Below are positions 22,409 to 33,238 of a stretch of 64,000 nucleotides of DNA, piece after piece (position 1 is the stretch's first letter; every line of letters begins with the position of its first letter). Both the position numbers and the translations under genes were made by a program. The stretch is from Silene latifolia (taxonomy: Eukaryota; Streptophyta; Magnoliopsida; Caryophyllales; Caryophyllaceae). The notes below the pieces were generated by a model. That model had not been told where the DNA came from and did not search any database. It saw nothing but the letters and a program-made list of their open reading frames with translations. The stretch is taken from assembly GCF_048544455.1 (NCBI RefSeq), contig NC_133536.1, positions 28,894,152 through 28,958,151 of the forward strand, written 5' to 3'.

Positions 22409-24434
22409 GTAAACCACCACCTTGGACCCCACAAGGTATTGCCTAAATTTCTCGATTGCGTGGACAATTGCAAGCATGTCTTTTTCCATAGTTGAGTAGT
22501 TTCATTGAGCTTGGTCTAAAATATTGCTTGAATAGTAGATGACGTGATGTTTCTTGTCAACTACTTGGCCAAGTACCGCTCCCACGGCATAATCCGATGC
22601 ATCACACATTACTTCAAATGGAAGACTCAAATCCGGAGCCCGGATGATTGGAGCCGTGGTGAGAGCAAGCTTTAACTTATCAAAGGAATCCAGACACACA
22701 TCATCAAATATAAATGGGGTGTCTTTGAGAAGGAGTGAAGTCAATGGTTTTGATATCTTTGAAAAATCTTTTATGAATCGCCAATAAAAGTCGGCATGTT
22801 CTAGGAAACTCCTCACCCCCTTCACATTTGTGGGAAGTGACAAGTTTTCTATGACCGAGACTTTAGCACCATCAACTTCAATCCCTCTCTTGGAGACAAT
22901 GTGGCCAAGTACAACTCCCTCTTCCACCATAAAGTGGCATTTTTCCCAATTGAGGACTAAGTTTTGCTCTTCACACCGTCTCAAGACGTTAGAAAGATTA
23001 ACTAATCCATGATCAAATGAGTCTCCATGGACACTAAAGTCATCCATGAAGAACTTCATGCAGTTTTCAAGAAAATCCGCAAAGATAGCCATCATGCACC
23101 TTTGAAAGGTGTCGGGTGCATTACACAACCCGAATGGCATCTTACGGTAAGCATATACATCAACGGGACACGTGAAAGTTATTTTTTCTTGGTCTTCCGG
23201 GTGAATTGGTACTTGGAAAAACCCGGAATAACCATCCAAAAAACAATGGTATGCGTGTCTCGACAACCTTTCAAGCATTTGGTCAATAAAAGGGATGGGG
23301 AAATGGTCTTAAGGGTGCCGGAGTTTAGCTTACGGTAATCGATACACATGCGCCACCTGGTGACCGGTCGTGTAGGCACACAAGTTCCGTCCGCTTGCTC
23401 CACTATGGTCACCTCACCCTTCTTGGGAACCACATGAGCGGGGCCCACCCATTTACTATCGGTGATTTCATAGATGATACCCGCCTCAAGTAGTTTCAAG
23501 ACTTCATTATTGACTACCTCAGCCATTTCGGGGTTCAACCTTCGTTGACCCTCAACCGATGATCGACTCCCCTCTTCTAGATTTATGCTGTGCATACACA
23601 AATTTGGCCTCAATCCTTTGATATCATCAATGCTATATCCTAAAAAGTCCTTGTGAGTTTTAAGAACCTTTAAGAGTTTTTGTTCTTGGTCCTCCCTAAG
23701 ATTAGCATTGATTATCACCGGATAAGTCTCTCCCTCACCTAAGAAGACATACTTAAGTGAGGGGGGAAGGGTTTTGAGTTGTACCTTTGGAGGGAGGAAT
23801 CCCTCAACTTTCTTCAAGAGCTCGTCATCTACCTCATGGTCTTCCTTCATTTCTTCATCATGGAGGGAGATTTGGAATGTCTCCTCCATCTCCGACTCTT
23901 CCTTTGTCACCGCTTCAACCACTTCCTCAATCACTTCAACCGTGCAAGCTTGATTGAACTTTGGTACTTTCACAATATTAGGAAGGTTAAATTCAACCTT
24001 GTCACCCTCGATCTTAAAAGTAGCCGCCTATCTCTAACATCAATTAAAACTTCTCCGGTAGCCAAAAATGCCCTACCTAGGATGATGGGGTGTGGCTATC
24101 TTCCGGGATGTCAAGGATGACAAAGTCGGTGGGGATTAAGTACTTTCCAACTTTGACGTGTTCATTCTCAAGCACTCCCAAGGGGCGCTTGACGGACCTA
24201 TCCGCCAATTGGAGGGTCATATTTGTCGGAATTAAATCACAAATACCAATTTTCTTGGCAACCTTTAGGGGAAGCACACTTACACTTGCTCCTAAATCAC
24301 ATAAAGCTCGCGATATTGGGACACCACCAACCACACAAAGAATGGAAAAGCTCCCCGGATCACCAAGTTTATTTGGCATTTTGTTTAGGAGTAGAGCACT
24401 ACACTTTTCCTCCATTGCCATCATTTTTTGGTTG
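22409..24434 (-). pseudogene. Element B protease, RT and start of RNase H (decayed)
   Basis: Reading down from 24434, the protease block (24424-24077) has GDPGSFSI, CDLGASVSVLPL, KRPLGVLEN and FVILDIPEDSHTP. A shift follows, and the next frame (23973-23179) is an acidic linker and then the RT N-terminus with LLEAGIIYEITDSKWV and MCIDYRKLN. Another shift near 23270 gives 23278-22502: GYSGFFQVPIHPEDQ, RKMPFGLCNAPDTFQR, FFMDDFSVHG (catalytic), VVLGHIVSKRGI, FIKDFSKISKPLTS and VMCDASDYAVGAVLGQ (RNase H start). A stop follows at 22502 and the domain is cut by C at 22408. It parallels C's pol closely, so B and C are related lineages. The protease end is open where element A is inserted (24434). Confidence 0.92.
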
Positions 24435-24716
24435 ATGCGTGTCTTAAATATGATGTTTTACACCCCATTTTACACGTATTTCAGAGCTCATTTATGTAGT
24501 TTATGCTACTATTCTCCCTATTTCCGTCTACTTTCGTGTTTTTGTACATTATTGCAGAAATGTGAAGAGTCCAGCGGAAATCAAGCTAAATCCGTCCCCG
24601 AGTACCTTGCATTGCATTTGACGTGAAGTATTTACTCAGGAAACGAACTTGGTGCGCATTTCGAGGCCTGAAAGATAATTTTATGATGAATTAGAAGCCA
24701 AGTACCAGCTACTCCA

Positions 24717-24818
24717 GTCGATCGACTGACCTCCATAGTCGATCGACCAGACCACGAGTTTCAGTAGCTACTGTTCAGCGAAGAGCAGTCGATCGACTGC
24801 CTTGTATGGTCGATCGAC
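24717..24818 (+). repeat. GTCGATCGAC double-pair cassette in the A LTR
   Basis: Four copies of the palindrome GTCGATCGAC at 24717, 24738, 24788 and 24809. Within each pair the distance is 21 bp, and the pairs are 71 bp apart. The centre holds CAGTAGCTACTGTTC. The cassette recurs at 27733-27835 and 29477-29578. It ends about 90 bp upstream of the TATA-like box. Confidence 0.9.
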
Positions 24819-24907
24819 CAAGCCGCTAATTCTGACGTGAATAAAAAGATCGAGAAGTTATAAGCCCATTGTGTTTTAGGTTTTAGAATAAAGTTACGTG
24901 ATACTTC

Positions 24908-24914
24908 TATATAA
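24908..24914 (+). promoter_or_regulatory. Putative TATA box of the A LTR
   Basis: TATATAA in TTCTATATAACG. It is retained in the 3' LTR (31375) and, as CTATATAACG, in the minus-strand LTR at the window start. Placement is inferred from the U3 layout of the other families. Confidence 0.5.
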
Positions 24915-25070
24915 CGTAACCTGCTCACATTGATACAGATATTCAGTTTTCATCTAGTTTTTATCATACAGTTCTTAGATACAATTCAACATAACGTAAC
25001 CTGCTCACATTGATACAGATATTCAGTTTTCATCTAGTTTTTATCATACAGTTCTTAGATACAATTAAAC
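24911..25070 (+). repeat. 80-bp tandem duplication in the A 5' LTR
   Basis: 24911-24990 is repeated at 24991-25070 with about one mismatch (CAATTCAAC against CAATTAAAC). The 3' LTR and the LTR at the window start have one copy only. Removing one copy makes the shared LTR part 1042 bp, exactly the length of the 3' LTR remnant. Confidence 0.92.
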
Positions 25071-26028
25071 ATTCATTAGTTAGATTATTTCCGTCAATAA
25101 AGTTTACTCTTTGCATTCGGTTTTGATCTTTCCTGCTCTACACGGTACTCTTCTGTTCTTATATTCAGTTTTATTGCTTTCGTTTGTAGTATAGAATTGC
25201 TAGGTTAGATCTCCCGAAGCCAATTTATTGTTTTATGTTAATCGTTCGTTTAATCAATTTAAGCATGAATTCGAATGTTTTAATTGTTAAGTTTATTGTT
25301 GTTATTATTCCCAGTATGAGTAGCTAAACCCCTTGTGCTAGGATGTAGGGAATCTATAGAAGTAGGCGGCATTAGAATTGTACGACCTAAGTCGCGCCAT
25401 GGTCGATCGACCGTACACCCTGGTCGATCGACTGGCCACGTGAGTTTTGCCTTCGTTTTAATTAATTTAATTTCCATATTTGACGAATCGAGTGCACGCG
25501 ACTAGTTGAATGCTAAGGAATTGACCGACCCAATAAAGATCGAAAGATAGGGGAGGGAGATAGCCTACCTAATTAAGACGACTAGATTAATGAGATCGAA
25601 AGATGAGTTAATTTAGCCTTTTAAATCACTTTTCAGGACGAAAGTTAGCATTAGTGGTATTAGGGACCTGTAGCGAGGTCGAAAGATGCTACCTGTTAAG
25701 AATGGACCGAGATGACTTCTTATTTTCCCGTCTCACGTGTTTGTTTTAGACCTACCTAGTATACTGCCGCCGAAACTATAGTGAACCGACCATCTTAGCA
25801 CCCTTTTATTATTTGATTTCATACAATTCTTTAGTTTTCTTTTAATTTCATCGTCATTAGTATAGTCCAACTCAAAATAAACCCCCACACACTGTTACTT
25901 TTAGACTAAATCAGACAACTATAAATTACATTCGCCTATCTGTGGTTCGACCCTGCTACCGCTATCTATAGTTGTAGTTGGAATTATAAACATTATTTTT
26001 GGTGCACACAACGACGGGCATCAAATTT

Positions 26029-26046
26029 TGGCGCCGTTGCCGGGGA
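26029..26046 (+). other. Primer-binding site of element A (tRNA-Asp)
   Basis: TGGCGCCGTTGCCGGGGA, an 18-base perfect complement to the plant tRNA-Asp 3' end as I recall it. Starts five bases after the LTR. Confidence 0.9.
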
Positions 26047-26150
26047 AGCAATTGTTTAAATTTTTAGTTGTTTTTTATTTTAGTCTTTTCTCAGTTTAAG
26101 GGACATCTGTTCCTTAAACTATTCTCATATTCTACTTGTAGTTTCTTCTT

Positions 26151-29100
26151 ATGCGCAGGTCACAGGGTGGTGAATTACTACCGTTCAATCCTGACATTGA
26201 GAAGACTTTGCGCGAGTTGAGACGATCATCTAGAGTATTGTCGACAGAGGAAGAGCTGAGTACTCTGTCTAGTTACTACGAGAACACATTATTTGAGGAG
26301 GATCCACCTTCATCTCCGGTTTCTACTTCATCAGCTGAGACCGTCACTTCTCCAGATTTTCTAGAGATGGCTGAAGAAGCGAGTATAGTCAGTCACTCTG
26401 AGCCGACAGCTGCGAATCTTTATAAGGGATTCGCATTACCAGGGGAGGACAGAAAATTCGAGCCGAAACCGTCTTATATCAACTTGGTTGAGAGAAACCA
26501 ATTCGGGGGAACTGCAAATGAAGATGCATCCAAGCATATGGAGACATTTATTGATTATTGCTGCTCCATACCCCCACCAGCAGGTGTGACCCAGGACCAG
26601 GTGAAGGAGACTATGTTCATATTCTCCTTTCGTGATGCTGCAAGGGAGTGGTATAGAGATTTGGATCGAGCTGCTAATGGGATAACTTACTGGAATTCGC
26701 TGGCCTTAGCATTTTACAAGAAATACTTCTCTGCCTCGAAGACCAATGTCATTAGAGCCCAGATCACGAGATTTAAACAGGGTGCTGACGAGAATTTTCA
26801 TGAGGCGTGGGTCTGTTTCAAGAAGCTGGTGCGAACCATTCCGCACCATGGGTTCGAGAAGTGGAGTCTATGCAATCAGTTTTATAATGGGCTCTATGAC
26901 GATCAAAGGGCTATTCTGGATGCAGCATCTAGTGGCAGATTCCAGGAGAATGTGGGAGAGACTAAGGGGTGGAAAATTATTGATGATTTGGCCACCCATA
27001 AAGCTGAGTATGGAAATTCCAGGGGGAATCAAAGGAGGAGTGCTGAATCCCCTTCTGTAGATGCATTAGAGGCTCTCACGGCTAGATTTGATAAGTATGA
27101 GTTGGGAGGAGCTTCAAAAGGAGGGATCTATCATGTGAATGTTGTTTCAGACGGTCCTTTCGTCTGCAAGAGATGTGGAGGAGAAGGACATGTTTCATTC
27201 AATTGTCCTAGTCCCTATGAGTCTTGTGCTGCTTTTCAACATTATAGGCAGACAAACACCTATTTTGAGCCGAATGTCCATCCTAACTTGAGGTGGAGTA
27301 GCCAAAATGTCCTAAATCCGACTCCACCTCCATAACAGCAGCAGCAGCAGACCTATGTGCCCCCTCATAAGCAGCAGCAGCCGTACCAAAAGCCTCTGTA
27401 TATCCCACACCAGCAGCAGCGGTCCCAAAATTCCGATCTTGCTGAGTTGAAGAATTTGTTGCTGAAAGAGTCTCAAGCTAGAGAGGCTGGGATGAAAATG
27501 TTAGAGAGCCAAATTGCTCAATTGGCAAGCAAGAATACAACTCGAGCTCCGGGACATTTACCGACGCAAACTGATCAAAAGGAGACCCTTAATACAATTA
27601 CTTTGAGGAGTGGGTCCACCCTTGAGGGGCCCGCTATGGTCTAGGATGTCACTGAAAAAGATGAGGCGGAACCGAGTCAAAAGAAAGATGGAACGAAAAG
27701 TGGTAAGAAAAAGACGATTACCAGGTATATCAGTCGATCGACCGATATACCCAGTCGATCGACTAGTCCGCGACAAACAGTAGCTTTTGGTCCTGTAGAA
27801 GTCGGTCGATCGACTGACCAACCTGTTCGATCGACTGACAGCGCTGCTGATATCGAGTCTTTTCGTCAGCCAATGCCTAATAATTTGAGGGACCACTTGT
27901 TTCGGGGTACGACTACCCCGAAATTACTGAGGCAAGACCCGAGTGCTGATGGGTCAGTCTCGGTTCCAAAGTATGACCCGATGTCGATTAATGGTTCATA
28001 TTTGAGACGGTCTGAAGAGGGTTCAAGCTACAACAAAGAGAAGGTAGTGGATTTTCGGCCTAAATCCACTGACGCCGGCATGAGAGATTTAGAGGACAGG
28101 GCTAAGTTGTTTCTTACAGCCCCTTATCCAGAGAGATTGTTGCCGACGAAGGAACAAGTATCGTTTAATAAGTTTGAAAATGTTATTCGTAGCTTAAACG
28201 TACAAGTTCCTTTTCTTGAGTTAGTTAATCAAGTGCCTGCTTACATGAAATTTATGAAGCAACTTCTGTCTAAAAAGAAGTCACTTGAAACTGTGCACAT
28301 TGTCGCACTAACTGAGGAGTCATGTTCTTATTTGACCCATAATGCACCCCATAAGCTAGAGGACCCAGGTAGCTTTTCAGTCCCATGTAGTATTGGCACC
28401 TTTTCTATTGAGAAGGCCTTGTGTGACCTAGGAGCCAGTATTAGCGTTATGCCTTTGAGTCTAGCTAGGAAGCTGAAATTGACTAGGTTTGCGGTTACCA
28501 ACATGACAGTACAGATGGTTGATCGATCTGCGGTCCAGCCTATATAAGTCTTAGAGGACATTCCCGTGCAAATAGGAAAGTTCTTTTTCCCTGTTGACTT
28601 CGTTGTCCTAGATATGCCTGAGGATGCCCACATTCCTATCATTTTGGGTAGACCATTTCTGCACACTGCTGGTGCAGTTATAGATGTTGGTTCAGGGACT
28701 TTGACTTTCAAAGTAGGGAAGCCTTCTATTATCTTTGCCCAGACAGCTAAGAAGAAAGACCCCATGTGGCCGGTCACTTGTAATACGGTTTCTGAAAAGA
28801 AATCCTATTTTGTGCTTTCTGATATGCCCATCTCTACACCTATTCCTGTTGTGACACCTCCGCCCCAGATTGGGAGCAAATTGGAGGAAGATTCTTCTTT
28901 TTTGGATATTGCAGGAGCTGGTTTGGGGAAGGAAGAGCCGCATGTTGCTCCAGCTGTGAAGGAGCCAATCGTTTCAAGAGGCGGCTTAGGATGTCTTAGC
29001 TATGTCACAGATGAGGAGCCTGACGATGAGCCAGTCAAAGTGAGGGAGTCCAACTTGGATTCGGATGAGGCAGATGAGGTCATTGCTTGGGAGGATGTTG

Positions 29101-29240
29101 AAGTTGTTAATCCCTTGAGTTCTGCGGATGTTGGAGTTGATAGGAGTGCAGCTGAAGAGATGAGCACTGTGGAGGCTACTTCTTGTAGCCAGAAGCCGAG
29201 CAAGTGGGCCATTCCGTGGCCGTTCTTGATCAACTATTAG
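26151..29240 (+). pseudogene. Element A gag-protease polyprotein (three stops, one frame)
   Basis: One frame of 1030 codons runs from the ATG to TAG 29238, broken only by stops at 27333, 27642 and 28545. Gag core: ETFIDYCCSIPPPAGVTQDQ, WNSLALAFYKKYFSASKTN and IPHHGFEKWSLCNQFYNGLY. The zinc knuckle CKRCGGEGHVSFNC (CX2CX4HX4C) follows near 27168-27209. After Gln-rich linker, TITLRSGSTLEGP and a coding palindrome cassette (27733-27835, read as RST repeats) comes the protease: ALCDLGASISVMPLSLARKL with the catalytic Asp, FFFPVDFVVLDMPED and IILGRPFL. An acidic tail follows and the frame ends at PWPFLINY. No RT motif is found after the protease. Other than the stops it looks well kept. Confidence 0.92.
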
Positions 29241-31368
29241 TTGATCACTTGCTTTACAAACATTTTATTGCTTTTTAAGACTATTCACCGTTTTTCGTGT
29301 GCGCGAGACTTCGCTTTTATTTATGTTTGCTTAGGATTTTAAGACCTTTAGACTGTTACTTTGGGTTTTGCGCAATTTTGGGCGCGGTATTATGTGCATT
29401 TGCAGGTTAAAAGACCATATTAGCTCACTTTATTGAGCTAATTCGAAGAAATCAGAAAGTTACAGCAGGTTTTTTAGTCGATCGACTGGCCAGTATGGTC
29501 GATCGACTGAGATGCGACTCCAGGAGCTTCTGTTCCTGTTCACCCTGGTCGATCGACTGGGTGATGTGGTCGATCGACCGCCCAGCGCTGCTGTACCTGT
29601 TTTCGATCGTTCCCCTGCTGTGTTTGGTCGATTTGCGGAGTTGAGGGAGTCTTTACTTCATTTTATTTTCCGACATATTTCTGTTTTTCTTCCGTTTTTT
29701 TTTTAATTTTTGCACATAATTACCGCTTCAACATTGTTTTCTCGGTTTTATGCGTGGTATTTTCTGTCTTTTCAGGTACTTATTGGTAGCACTGCTGGCT
29801 ACTGAAACCTCCTAGCTCACGCTGGTTTGGGGAGGTTTCCTTTGCTGCGCTTAAAGTCTTGTGAGTTTTCGAGTCTTTTCTTTATGTCAATTTTAGTTAT
29901 TATTTTGCAAAATCCCAATTTCCTTTGCTATTTTCATTACATGATTTTGCACAATGGGGACATTGTGTGATTTGGTTTGGAGAAGAGTTTTGCATTGCAT
30001 TCATATGTTTTTAATGCATTTCAGTTACACATTTATATTTTTGATTTTTGTCTTGCATTGTTGTTTATTTTCCCCTATATATATCAAAAATCCAAAAAAA
30101 TTGAAAAATTGAAAAAATTGAAAAATTTCAAAAATTGCAAAAAATGCATGTTTACTTTAGCATATAGGTTGAGTCGGAACGGTAGTATTTCAATGATGAC
30201 ATTGCATTTGCATCTGTTTTATGCCTAAACCTTGCTAATTGACATGTTATTAGTAGAATCATATATGCATAGTCTACGAGTTTTAGTTAATTATTTTGCT
30301 GGACTTTAAACTTGACTTTGAATTTTGGCAAACTACATCATATTCTGAGTTTTAGAGCCTATAACTGGTGACATTCATGACCGGTTCATCTAGGATGTGA
30401 GTAGTACTCCTTATGAGACATGTTACATCAATATGCATAAATATGAACTTAATCTGCTTAATACCTGTATGCATTCGGTTTGTGGTTTGTTGACACATGT
30501 GGTAGAGGTTTTCCTTTATTCATTTTGCCCATGAGCCCCACACTGCCAAAAATAGCCTTTTTGTCCCGTTACTACATCCTACATTTAGCCTGCCCTTGTC
30601 AAGCTAGTAGTTTATGTTCTTGGGATTGTTACTTCGTTTTTGGTGGCAAATGCTCATTTTGAGATGATGTTGGGAAGATGGAAAAAGAAAGAAAGAAAAC
30701 AAAAAAAAAAAAAAAAGAGAAGAAAAATGATTCGAAAAAAGAAAAAAAAGAGATGCGTGTTGTACTGTAGAGGACGGTCGATCGACTTCCCATCTTGGTC
30801 GATCGACTGAAGCCCGAGAAGAGAAAGAAATCAATTCGCATAATTCAAAATCTTTATTCAATGGCGATTTTTGCTCCCATGCTGCATTTATATCTTATGG
30901 AGAGTTGATTAATTATTATGGAGATTGCGAGATTTGTGCTTCTAATTAGCACCGGTTTTATTGTTGATTTTGAGCAAGAAGTTGAATGTTGTCATATGGT
31001 TCTGTTTAGGTACTAGCTTGATCACCTATACCTCCACGTTCCCATAATTGTTTTGCCTCTTCTTACCCATTACCTCACATATCCATATTTACCTCGGCAT
31101 GTGTCATGGTCATTTGTTGGTTGGAATGCGTATGTACGGTTGTAGAGATTATTTTCATATTAGATTGAAGGCATGTTCTTATAGGTCGAAGTTAGGTGAG
31201 TGTCACTACAAAATGAATTCTTTCTATCTTTACATTTTTCACCTGTATTTATTGAGTGATATGAGCGACCCGTGAGAGTCCGAATTGATAAGTCTCTACA
31301 GTTGACGGTTCAGCAGTTTTTAACGACTGCATAATTCGTTTGCATGATTCACATTGCTAATTGATTGT
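29241..31368 (+). other. Element A 3' untranslated region
   Basis: No gene. It contains a double pair of GTCGATCGAC (29477, 29498, 29548, 29569) and a single pair (30777, 30798). The CAATGGGGACATTGTG/GGTTTGGAGAAGAG motif is at 29951-29987, followed by an A-rich block (30077-30155, AAAAATTGAAAAA runs). A long A/G tract lies at 30676-30752. Element D has the same order of motif, A-rich block and A/G tract in its own 3' region. The expected polypurine tract before the 3' LTR is missing. Confidence 0.75.
29477..29578 (+). repeat. GTCGATCGAC double-pair cassette in the A 3' region
   Basis: Palindromes at 29477, 29498, 29548 and 29569, the same 21/50/21 geometry as in the LTR (24717) and the gag-protease linker (27733). 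The centre holds CAGGAGCTTCTGTTCC, like CAGTAGCTACTGTTC in the LTR copy. CAGCGCTGCTG follows, as it does after the linker copy. Confidence 0.9.
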
Positions 31369-32410
31369 TACTTCTATATAACGTAACCTGCTCACATTGA
31401 TACAGATATTCAGTTTTCATCTAGTTTTTATCATACAGTTCTTAGATACAATTCAACATTCATTAGTTAGATTATTTCCGTCAATAAAGTTTACTCTTTT
31501 CATTCGGTTTTGATCTTTCCTGCTCTACACGGTACTCTTCTGTTCTTATATTCAGTTTTATTGCTTTCGTTCGTAGTATAGAATTGCTAGGTTAGATCTC
31601 CCGAAGCCAATTTATTGTTTTATGGTAATCGTTCGTTTAATCAATTTAAGCATGAATTCGAATGTTTTAATTGTTAAGTTTATTGTTGTTATTATTCCCA
31701 GTATGAGTAGCTAAACCCCTTGTGCTAGGATGTAGGGAATCTGTAGAAGTAGGCGGCATTAGAATTGTACGACCTAAGTCGCGCCATGGTCGATCGACCG
31801 TACACCCTGGTCGATCGACTGGCCACGTGAGTTTTGCCTTCGTTTTAATTAATTTAATTTCCATATTTGACGAATCGAGTGCACGCGACTAGTTGAATGC
31901 TTAGGAATTGACCGACCCAATAAAGATCGAAAGATAGGGGAGGGAGATAGCCTACCTAATTAAGATGACTAGATTAATGAGATCGAAAGATGAGTTAATT
32001 TAGCCTTTTAAATCACTTTTCAGGACGAAAGTTAGCATTAGTGGTATTAGGGACCTGTAGCGAGGTCGAAAGATGCTACCTGTTAAGAATGGACCGAGAG
32101 GACTTCTTATTTTCCCGTCTCACGTGTTTGTTTTAGACCTACCTAGTATACTGCCGCCGAAACTATAGTGAACCGACCATCTTAGCACCCTTTTATTATT
32201 TGATTTCATACATTTCTTTAATTTTCTTTTAATTTCATCGTCATTAGTATAGTTCAACTCAAAACAAACTCCCACACACTGTTACTTTTAGACTAAATCA
32301 GACAACTATAAATTACATTCGCCTCTCTGTGGTTCGACCCTGCTACCGCTATCTATAGTTGTAGTTGAAATTATAAATATTATTTTTGGTGCACACAACG
32401 ACGGGCATCA
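31369..32410 (+). repeat. Element A 3' LTR, lacking its first 467 bp
   Basis: From TACTTCTATATAACG to the CATCA end it matches 24902-26023 of the 5' LTR after removing the 80-bp duplication (both 1042 bp). The U3 start, its palindrome cassette and the polypurine tract are gone. The target duplication after 32410 is intact, so the loss came after insertion. Confidence 0.92.
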
Positions 32411-33238
32411 TTGGTCACCCAAGCTTCTCTTCTTTCTTAAGATGTCTTTTAAAAACTTGGAATAGGTTGGCATGTTCAATATTAGTTCGGTAAAGGGTAG
32501 GGTCACTTCAAGTTTTTCCAACATTTCACAAAACTTGGTGTACTTGAAGTTTTCCCTAGACTTTAAGGCTCTTGTGGGATATGTAATTCTAGTGACAACT
32601 TGAGATTTAGAGGATACCTTAGAAGAAGTAGGCATGCTTGTTACCTTAATAGTAGGTTGAAGAAGGACTTCTTCACCCACCTCATCTTCATAGGGGAGGT
32701 CTTCAACCAAAGGATTCTATTGTCCTCTAGAGTAGCTTTTCCCTTTGATGTCCCCTCACTTGTAGTCTTCCCCTTCTTGGCCTCACTAATCCTTGCCGGT
32801 AGAGTCATTGGTGGGCTTTCCCCACCACCATTGATTTCCAACCGCTTCCTCTTGGGATCCGCATCTACTTCAATTTCAAGGTCCTTGTAAGGGTCTTCAA
32901 GCTCAACACCACTCCTCAAGATTATCACGTGGGCTTGGTGGTTTGCTAAGGCGTCTTTTAAACTTTGGCCTTGGGCAAGGAAACCACCCGGCAACCTTTG
33001 AGGGTTTGCAAGTGCTTGTGATGCCAATCGAGCTTCCATGTCCCTCTTCATGTTGCTAAGTTCTTGTTGGTGTGAAACTTGAATGGTCTTCACCACCTTC
33101 ATCAAGTCACCAAGTTGAGATGCCAAGGTTGGGTCTTGATGTGGTTGGTTAGTTAAGGATAAAGGGAACCCATAGTCTTGTCGGGTGTAGGGACCTTGAT
33201 TGTTGTTGTTGTTGTTGTGTCCCCCTTGGTAGTTCCCC
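32411..33238 (-). pseudogene. Element B gag C-terminal part and pre-protease linker
   Basis: Minus strand from 33238: an Asn-rich run, a coiled-coil-like segment, then HVIILRSGVELEDPYKDLE (33270-32641 frame, of which the part beyond 33238 lies in the solo LTR). A frameshift near 32700 leads to FCEMLEKLEVTLPFTELILNMP and KKRSLGDQ (32710-32411), the segment before the protease in all these elements. The frame is cut by element A at the TTGGT duplication and resumes at 24434. The matching part of C is at 6536-7200. Confidence 0.88.

Larger units (their letters stand above)
24435..26023 (+). repeat. Element A 5' LTR (1589 bp)
   Basis: Starts TGATGCGTGTC and ends GGGCATCA, five bases before the priming site. 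It holds GTCGATCGAC pairs at 24717/24738, 24788/24809 and 25402/25423, a TATATAA box at 24908-24914, and an 80-bp tandem duplication (24911-25070) missing from the 3' LTR. Confidence 0.93.
24435..32410 (+). mobile_element. Element A: gag-protease LTR element without RT or integrase
   Basis: An exact TTGGT duplication (24430-24434 and 32411-32415) frames the element. The 5' LTR has TGATG and CATCA ends; the 3' LTR has lost its first 467 bp. Inside are a tRNA-Asp priming site, one long gag-protease frame (26151-29240) and 2.1 kb of untranslated sequence. There is no room for and no trace of RT, RNase H or integrase, so mobility would need enzymes from a relative. It is inserted in B's protease region. 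The coding frame has only three stops and no frameshift, so the element is younger than C or B. Confidence 0.93.

Noticed and set aside
24717..24818. GATC in the palindromes as Dam-type methylation or restriction sites
   Set aside because: No such system is expected in a plant nucleus, and the other families use palindromes without GATC.
26029..26046. tRNA-like sequence near the LTRs as a tRNA gene
   Set aside because: Only the 3' complement of tRNA-Asp is present, as expected of a priming site; there is no cloverleaf.
24717..30807. Regular repeats with constant spacing suggesting a CRISPR array
   Set aside because: The units are 10-12 bp palindromes 21 bp apart inside plant retroelements with no cas genes; the spacing and repeat length do not fit.
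29241..31368. Possible hidden RT or integrase in element A after the protease
   Set aside because: No DD or DDE motif in any frame, frames are short, and about 2 kb could not hold RT, RNase H and integrase. The same holds for 48879-50858 in D.
33197..33217. TGT/GTT repeat resembling a microsatellite
   Set aside because: It is the asparagine run of B gag on the minus strand.
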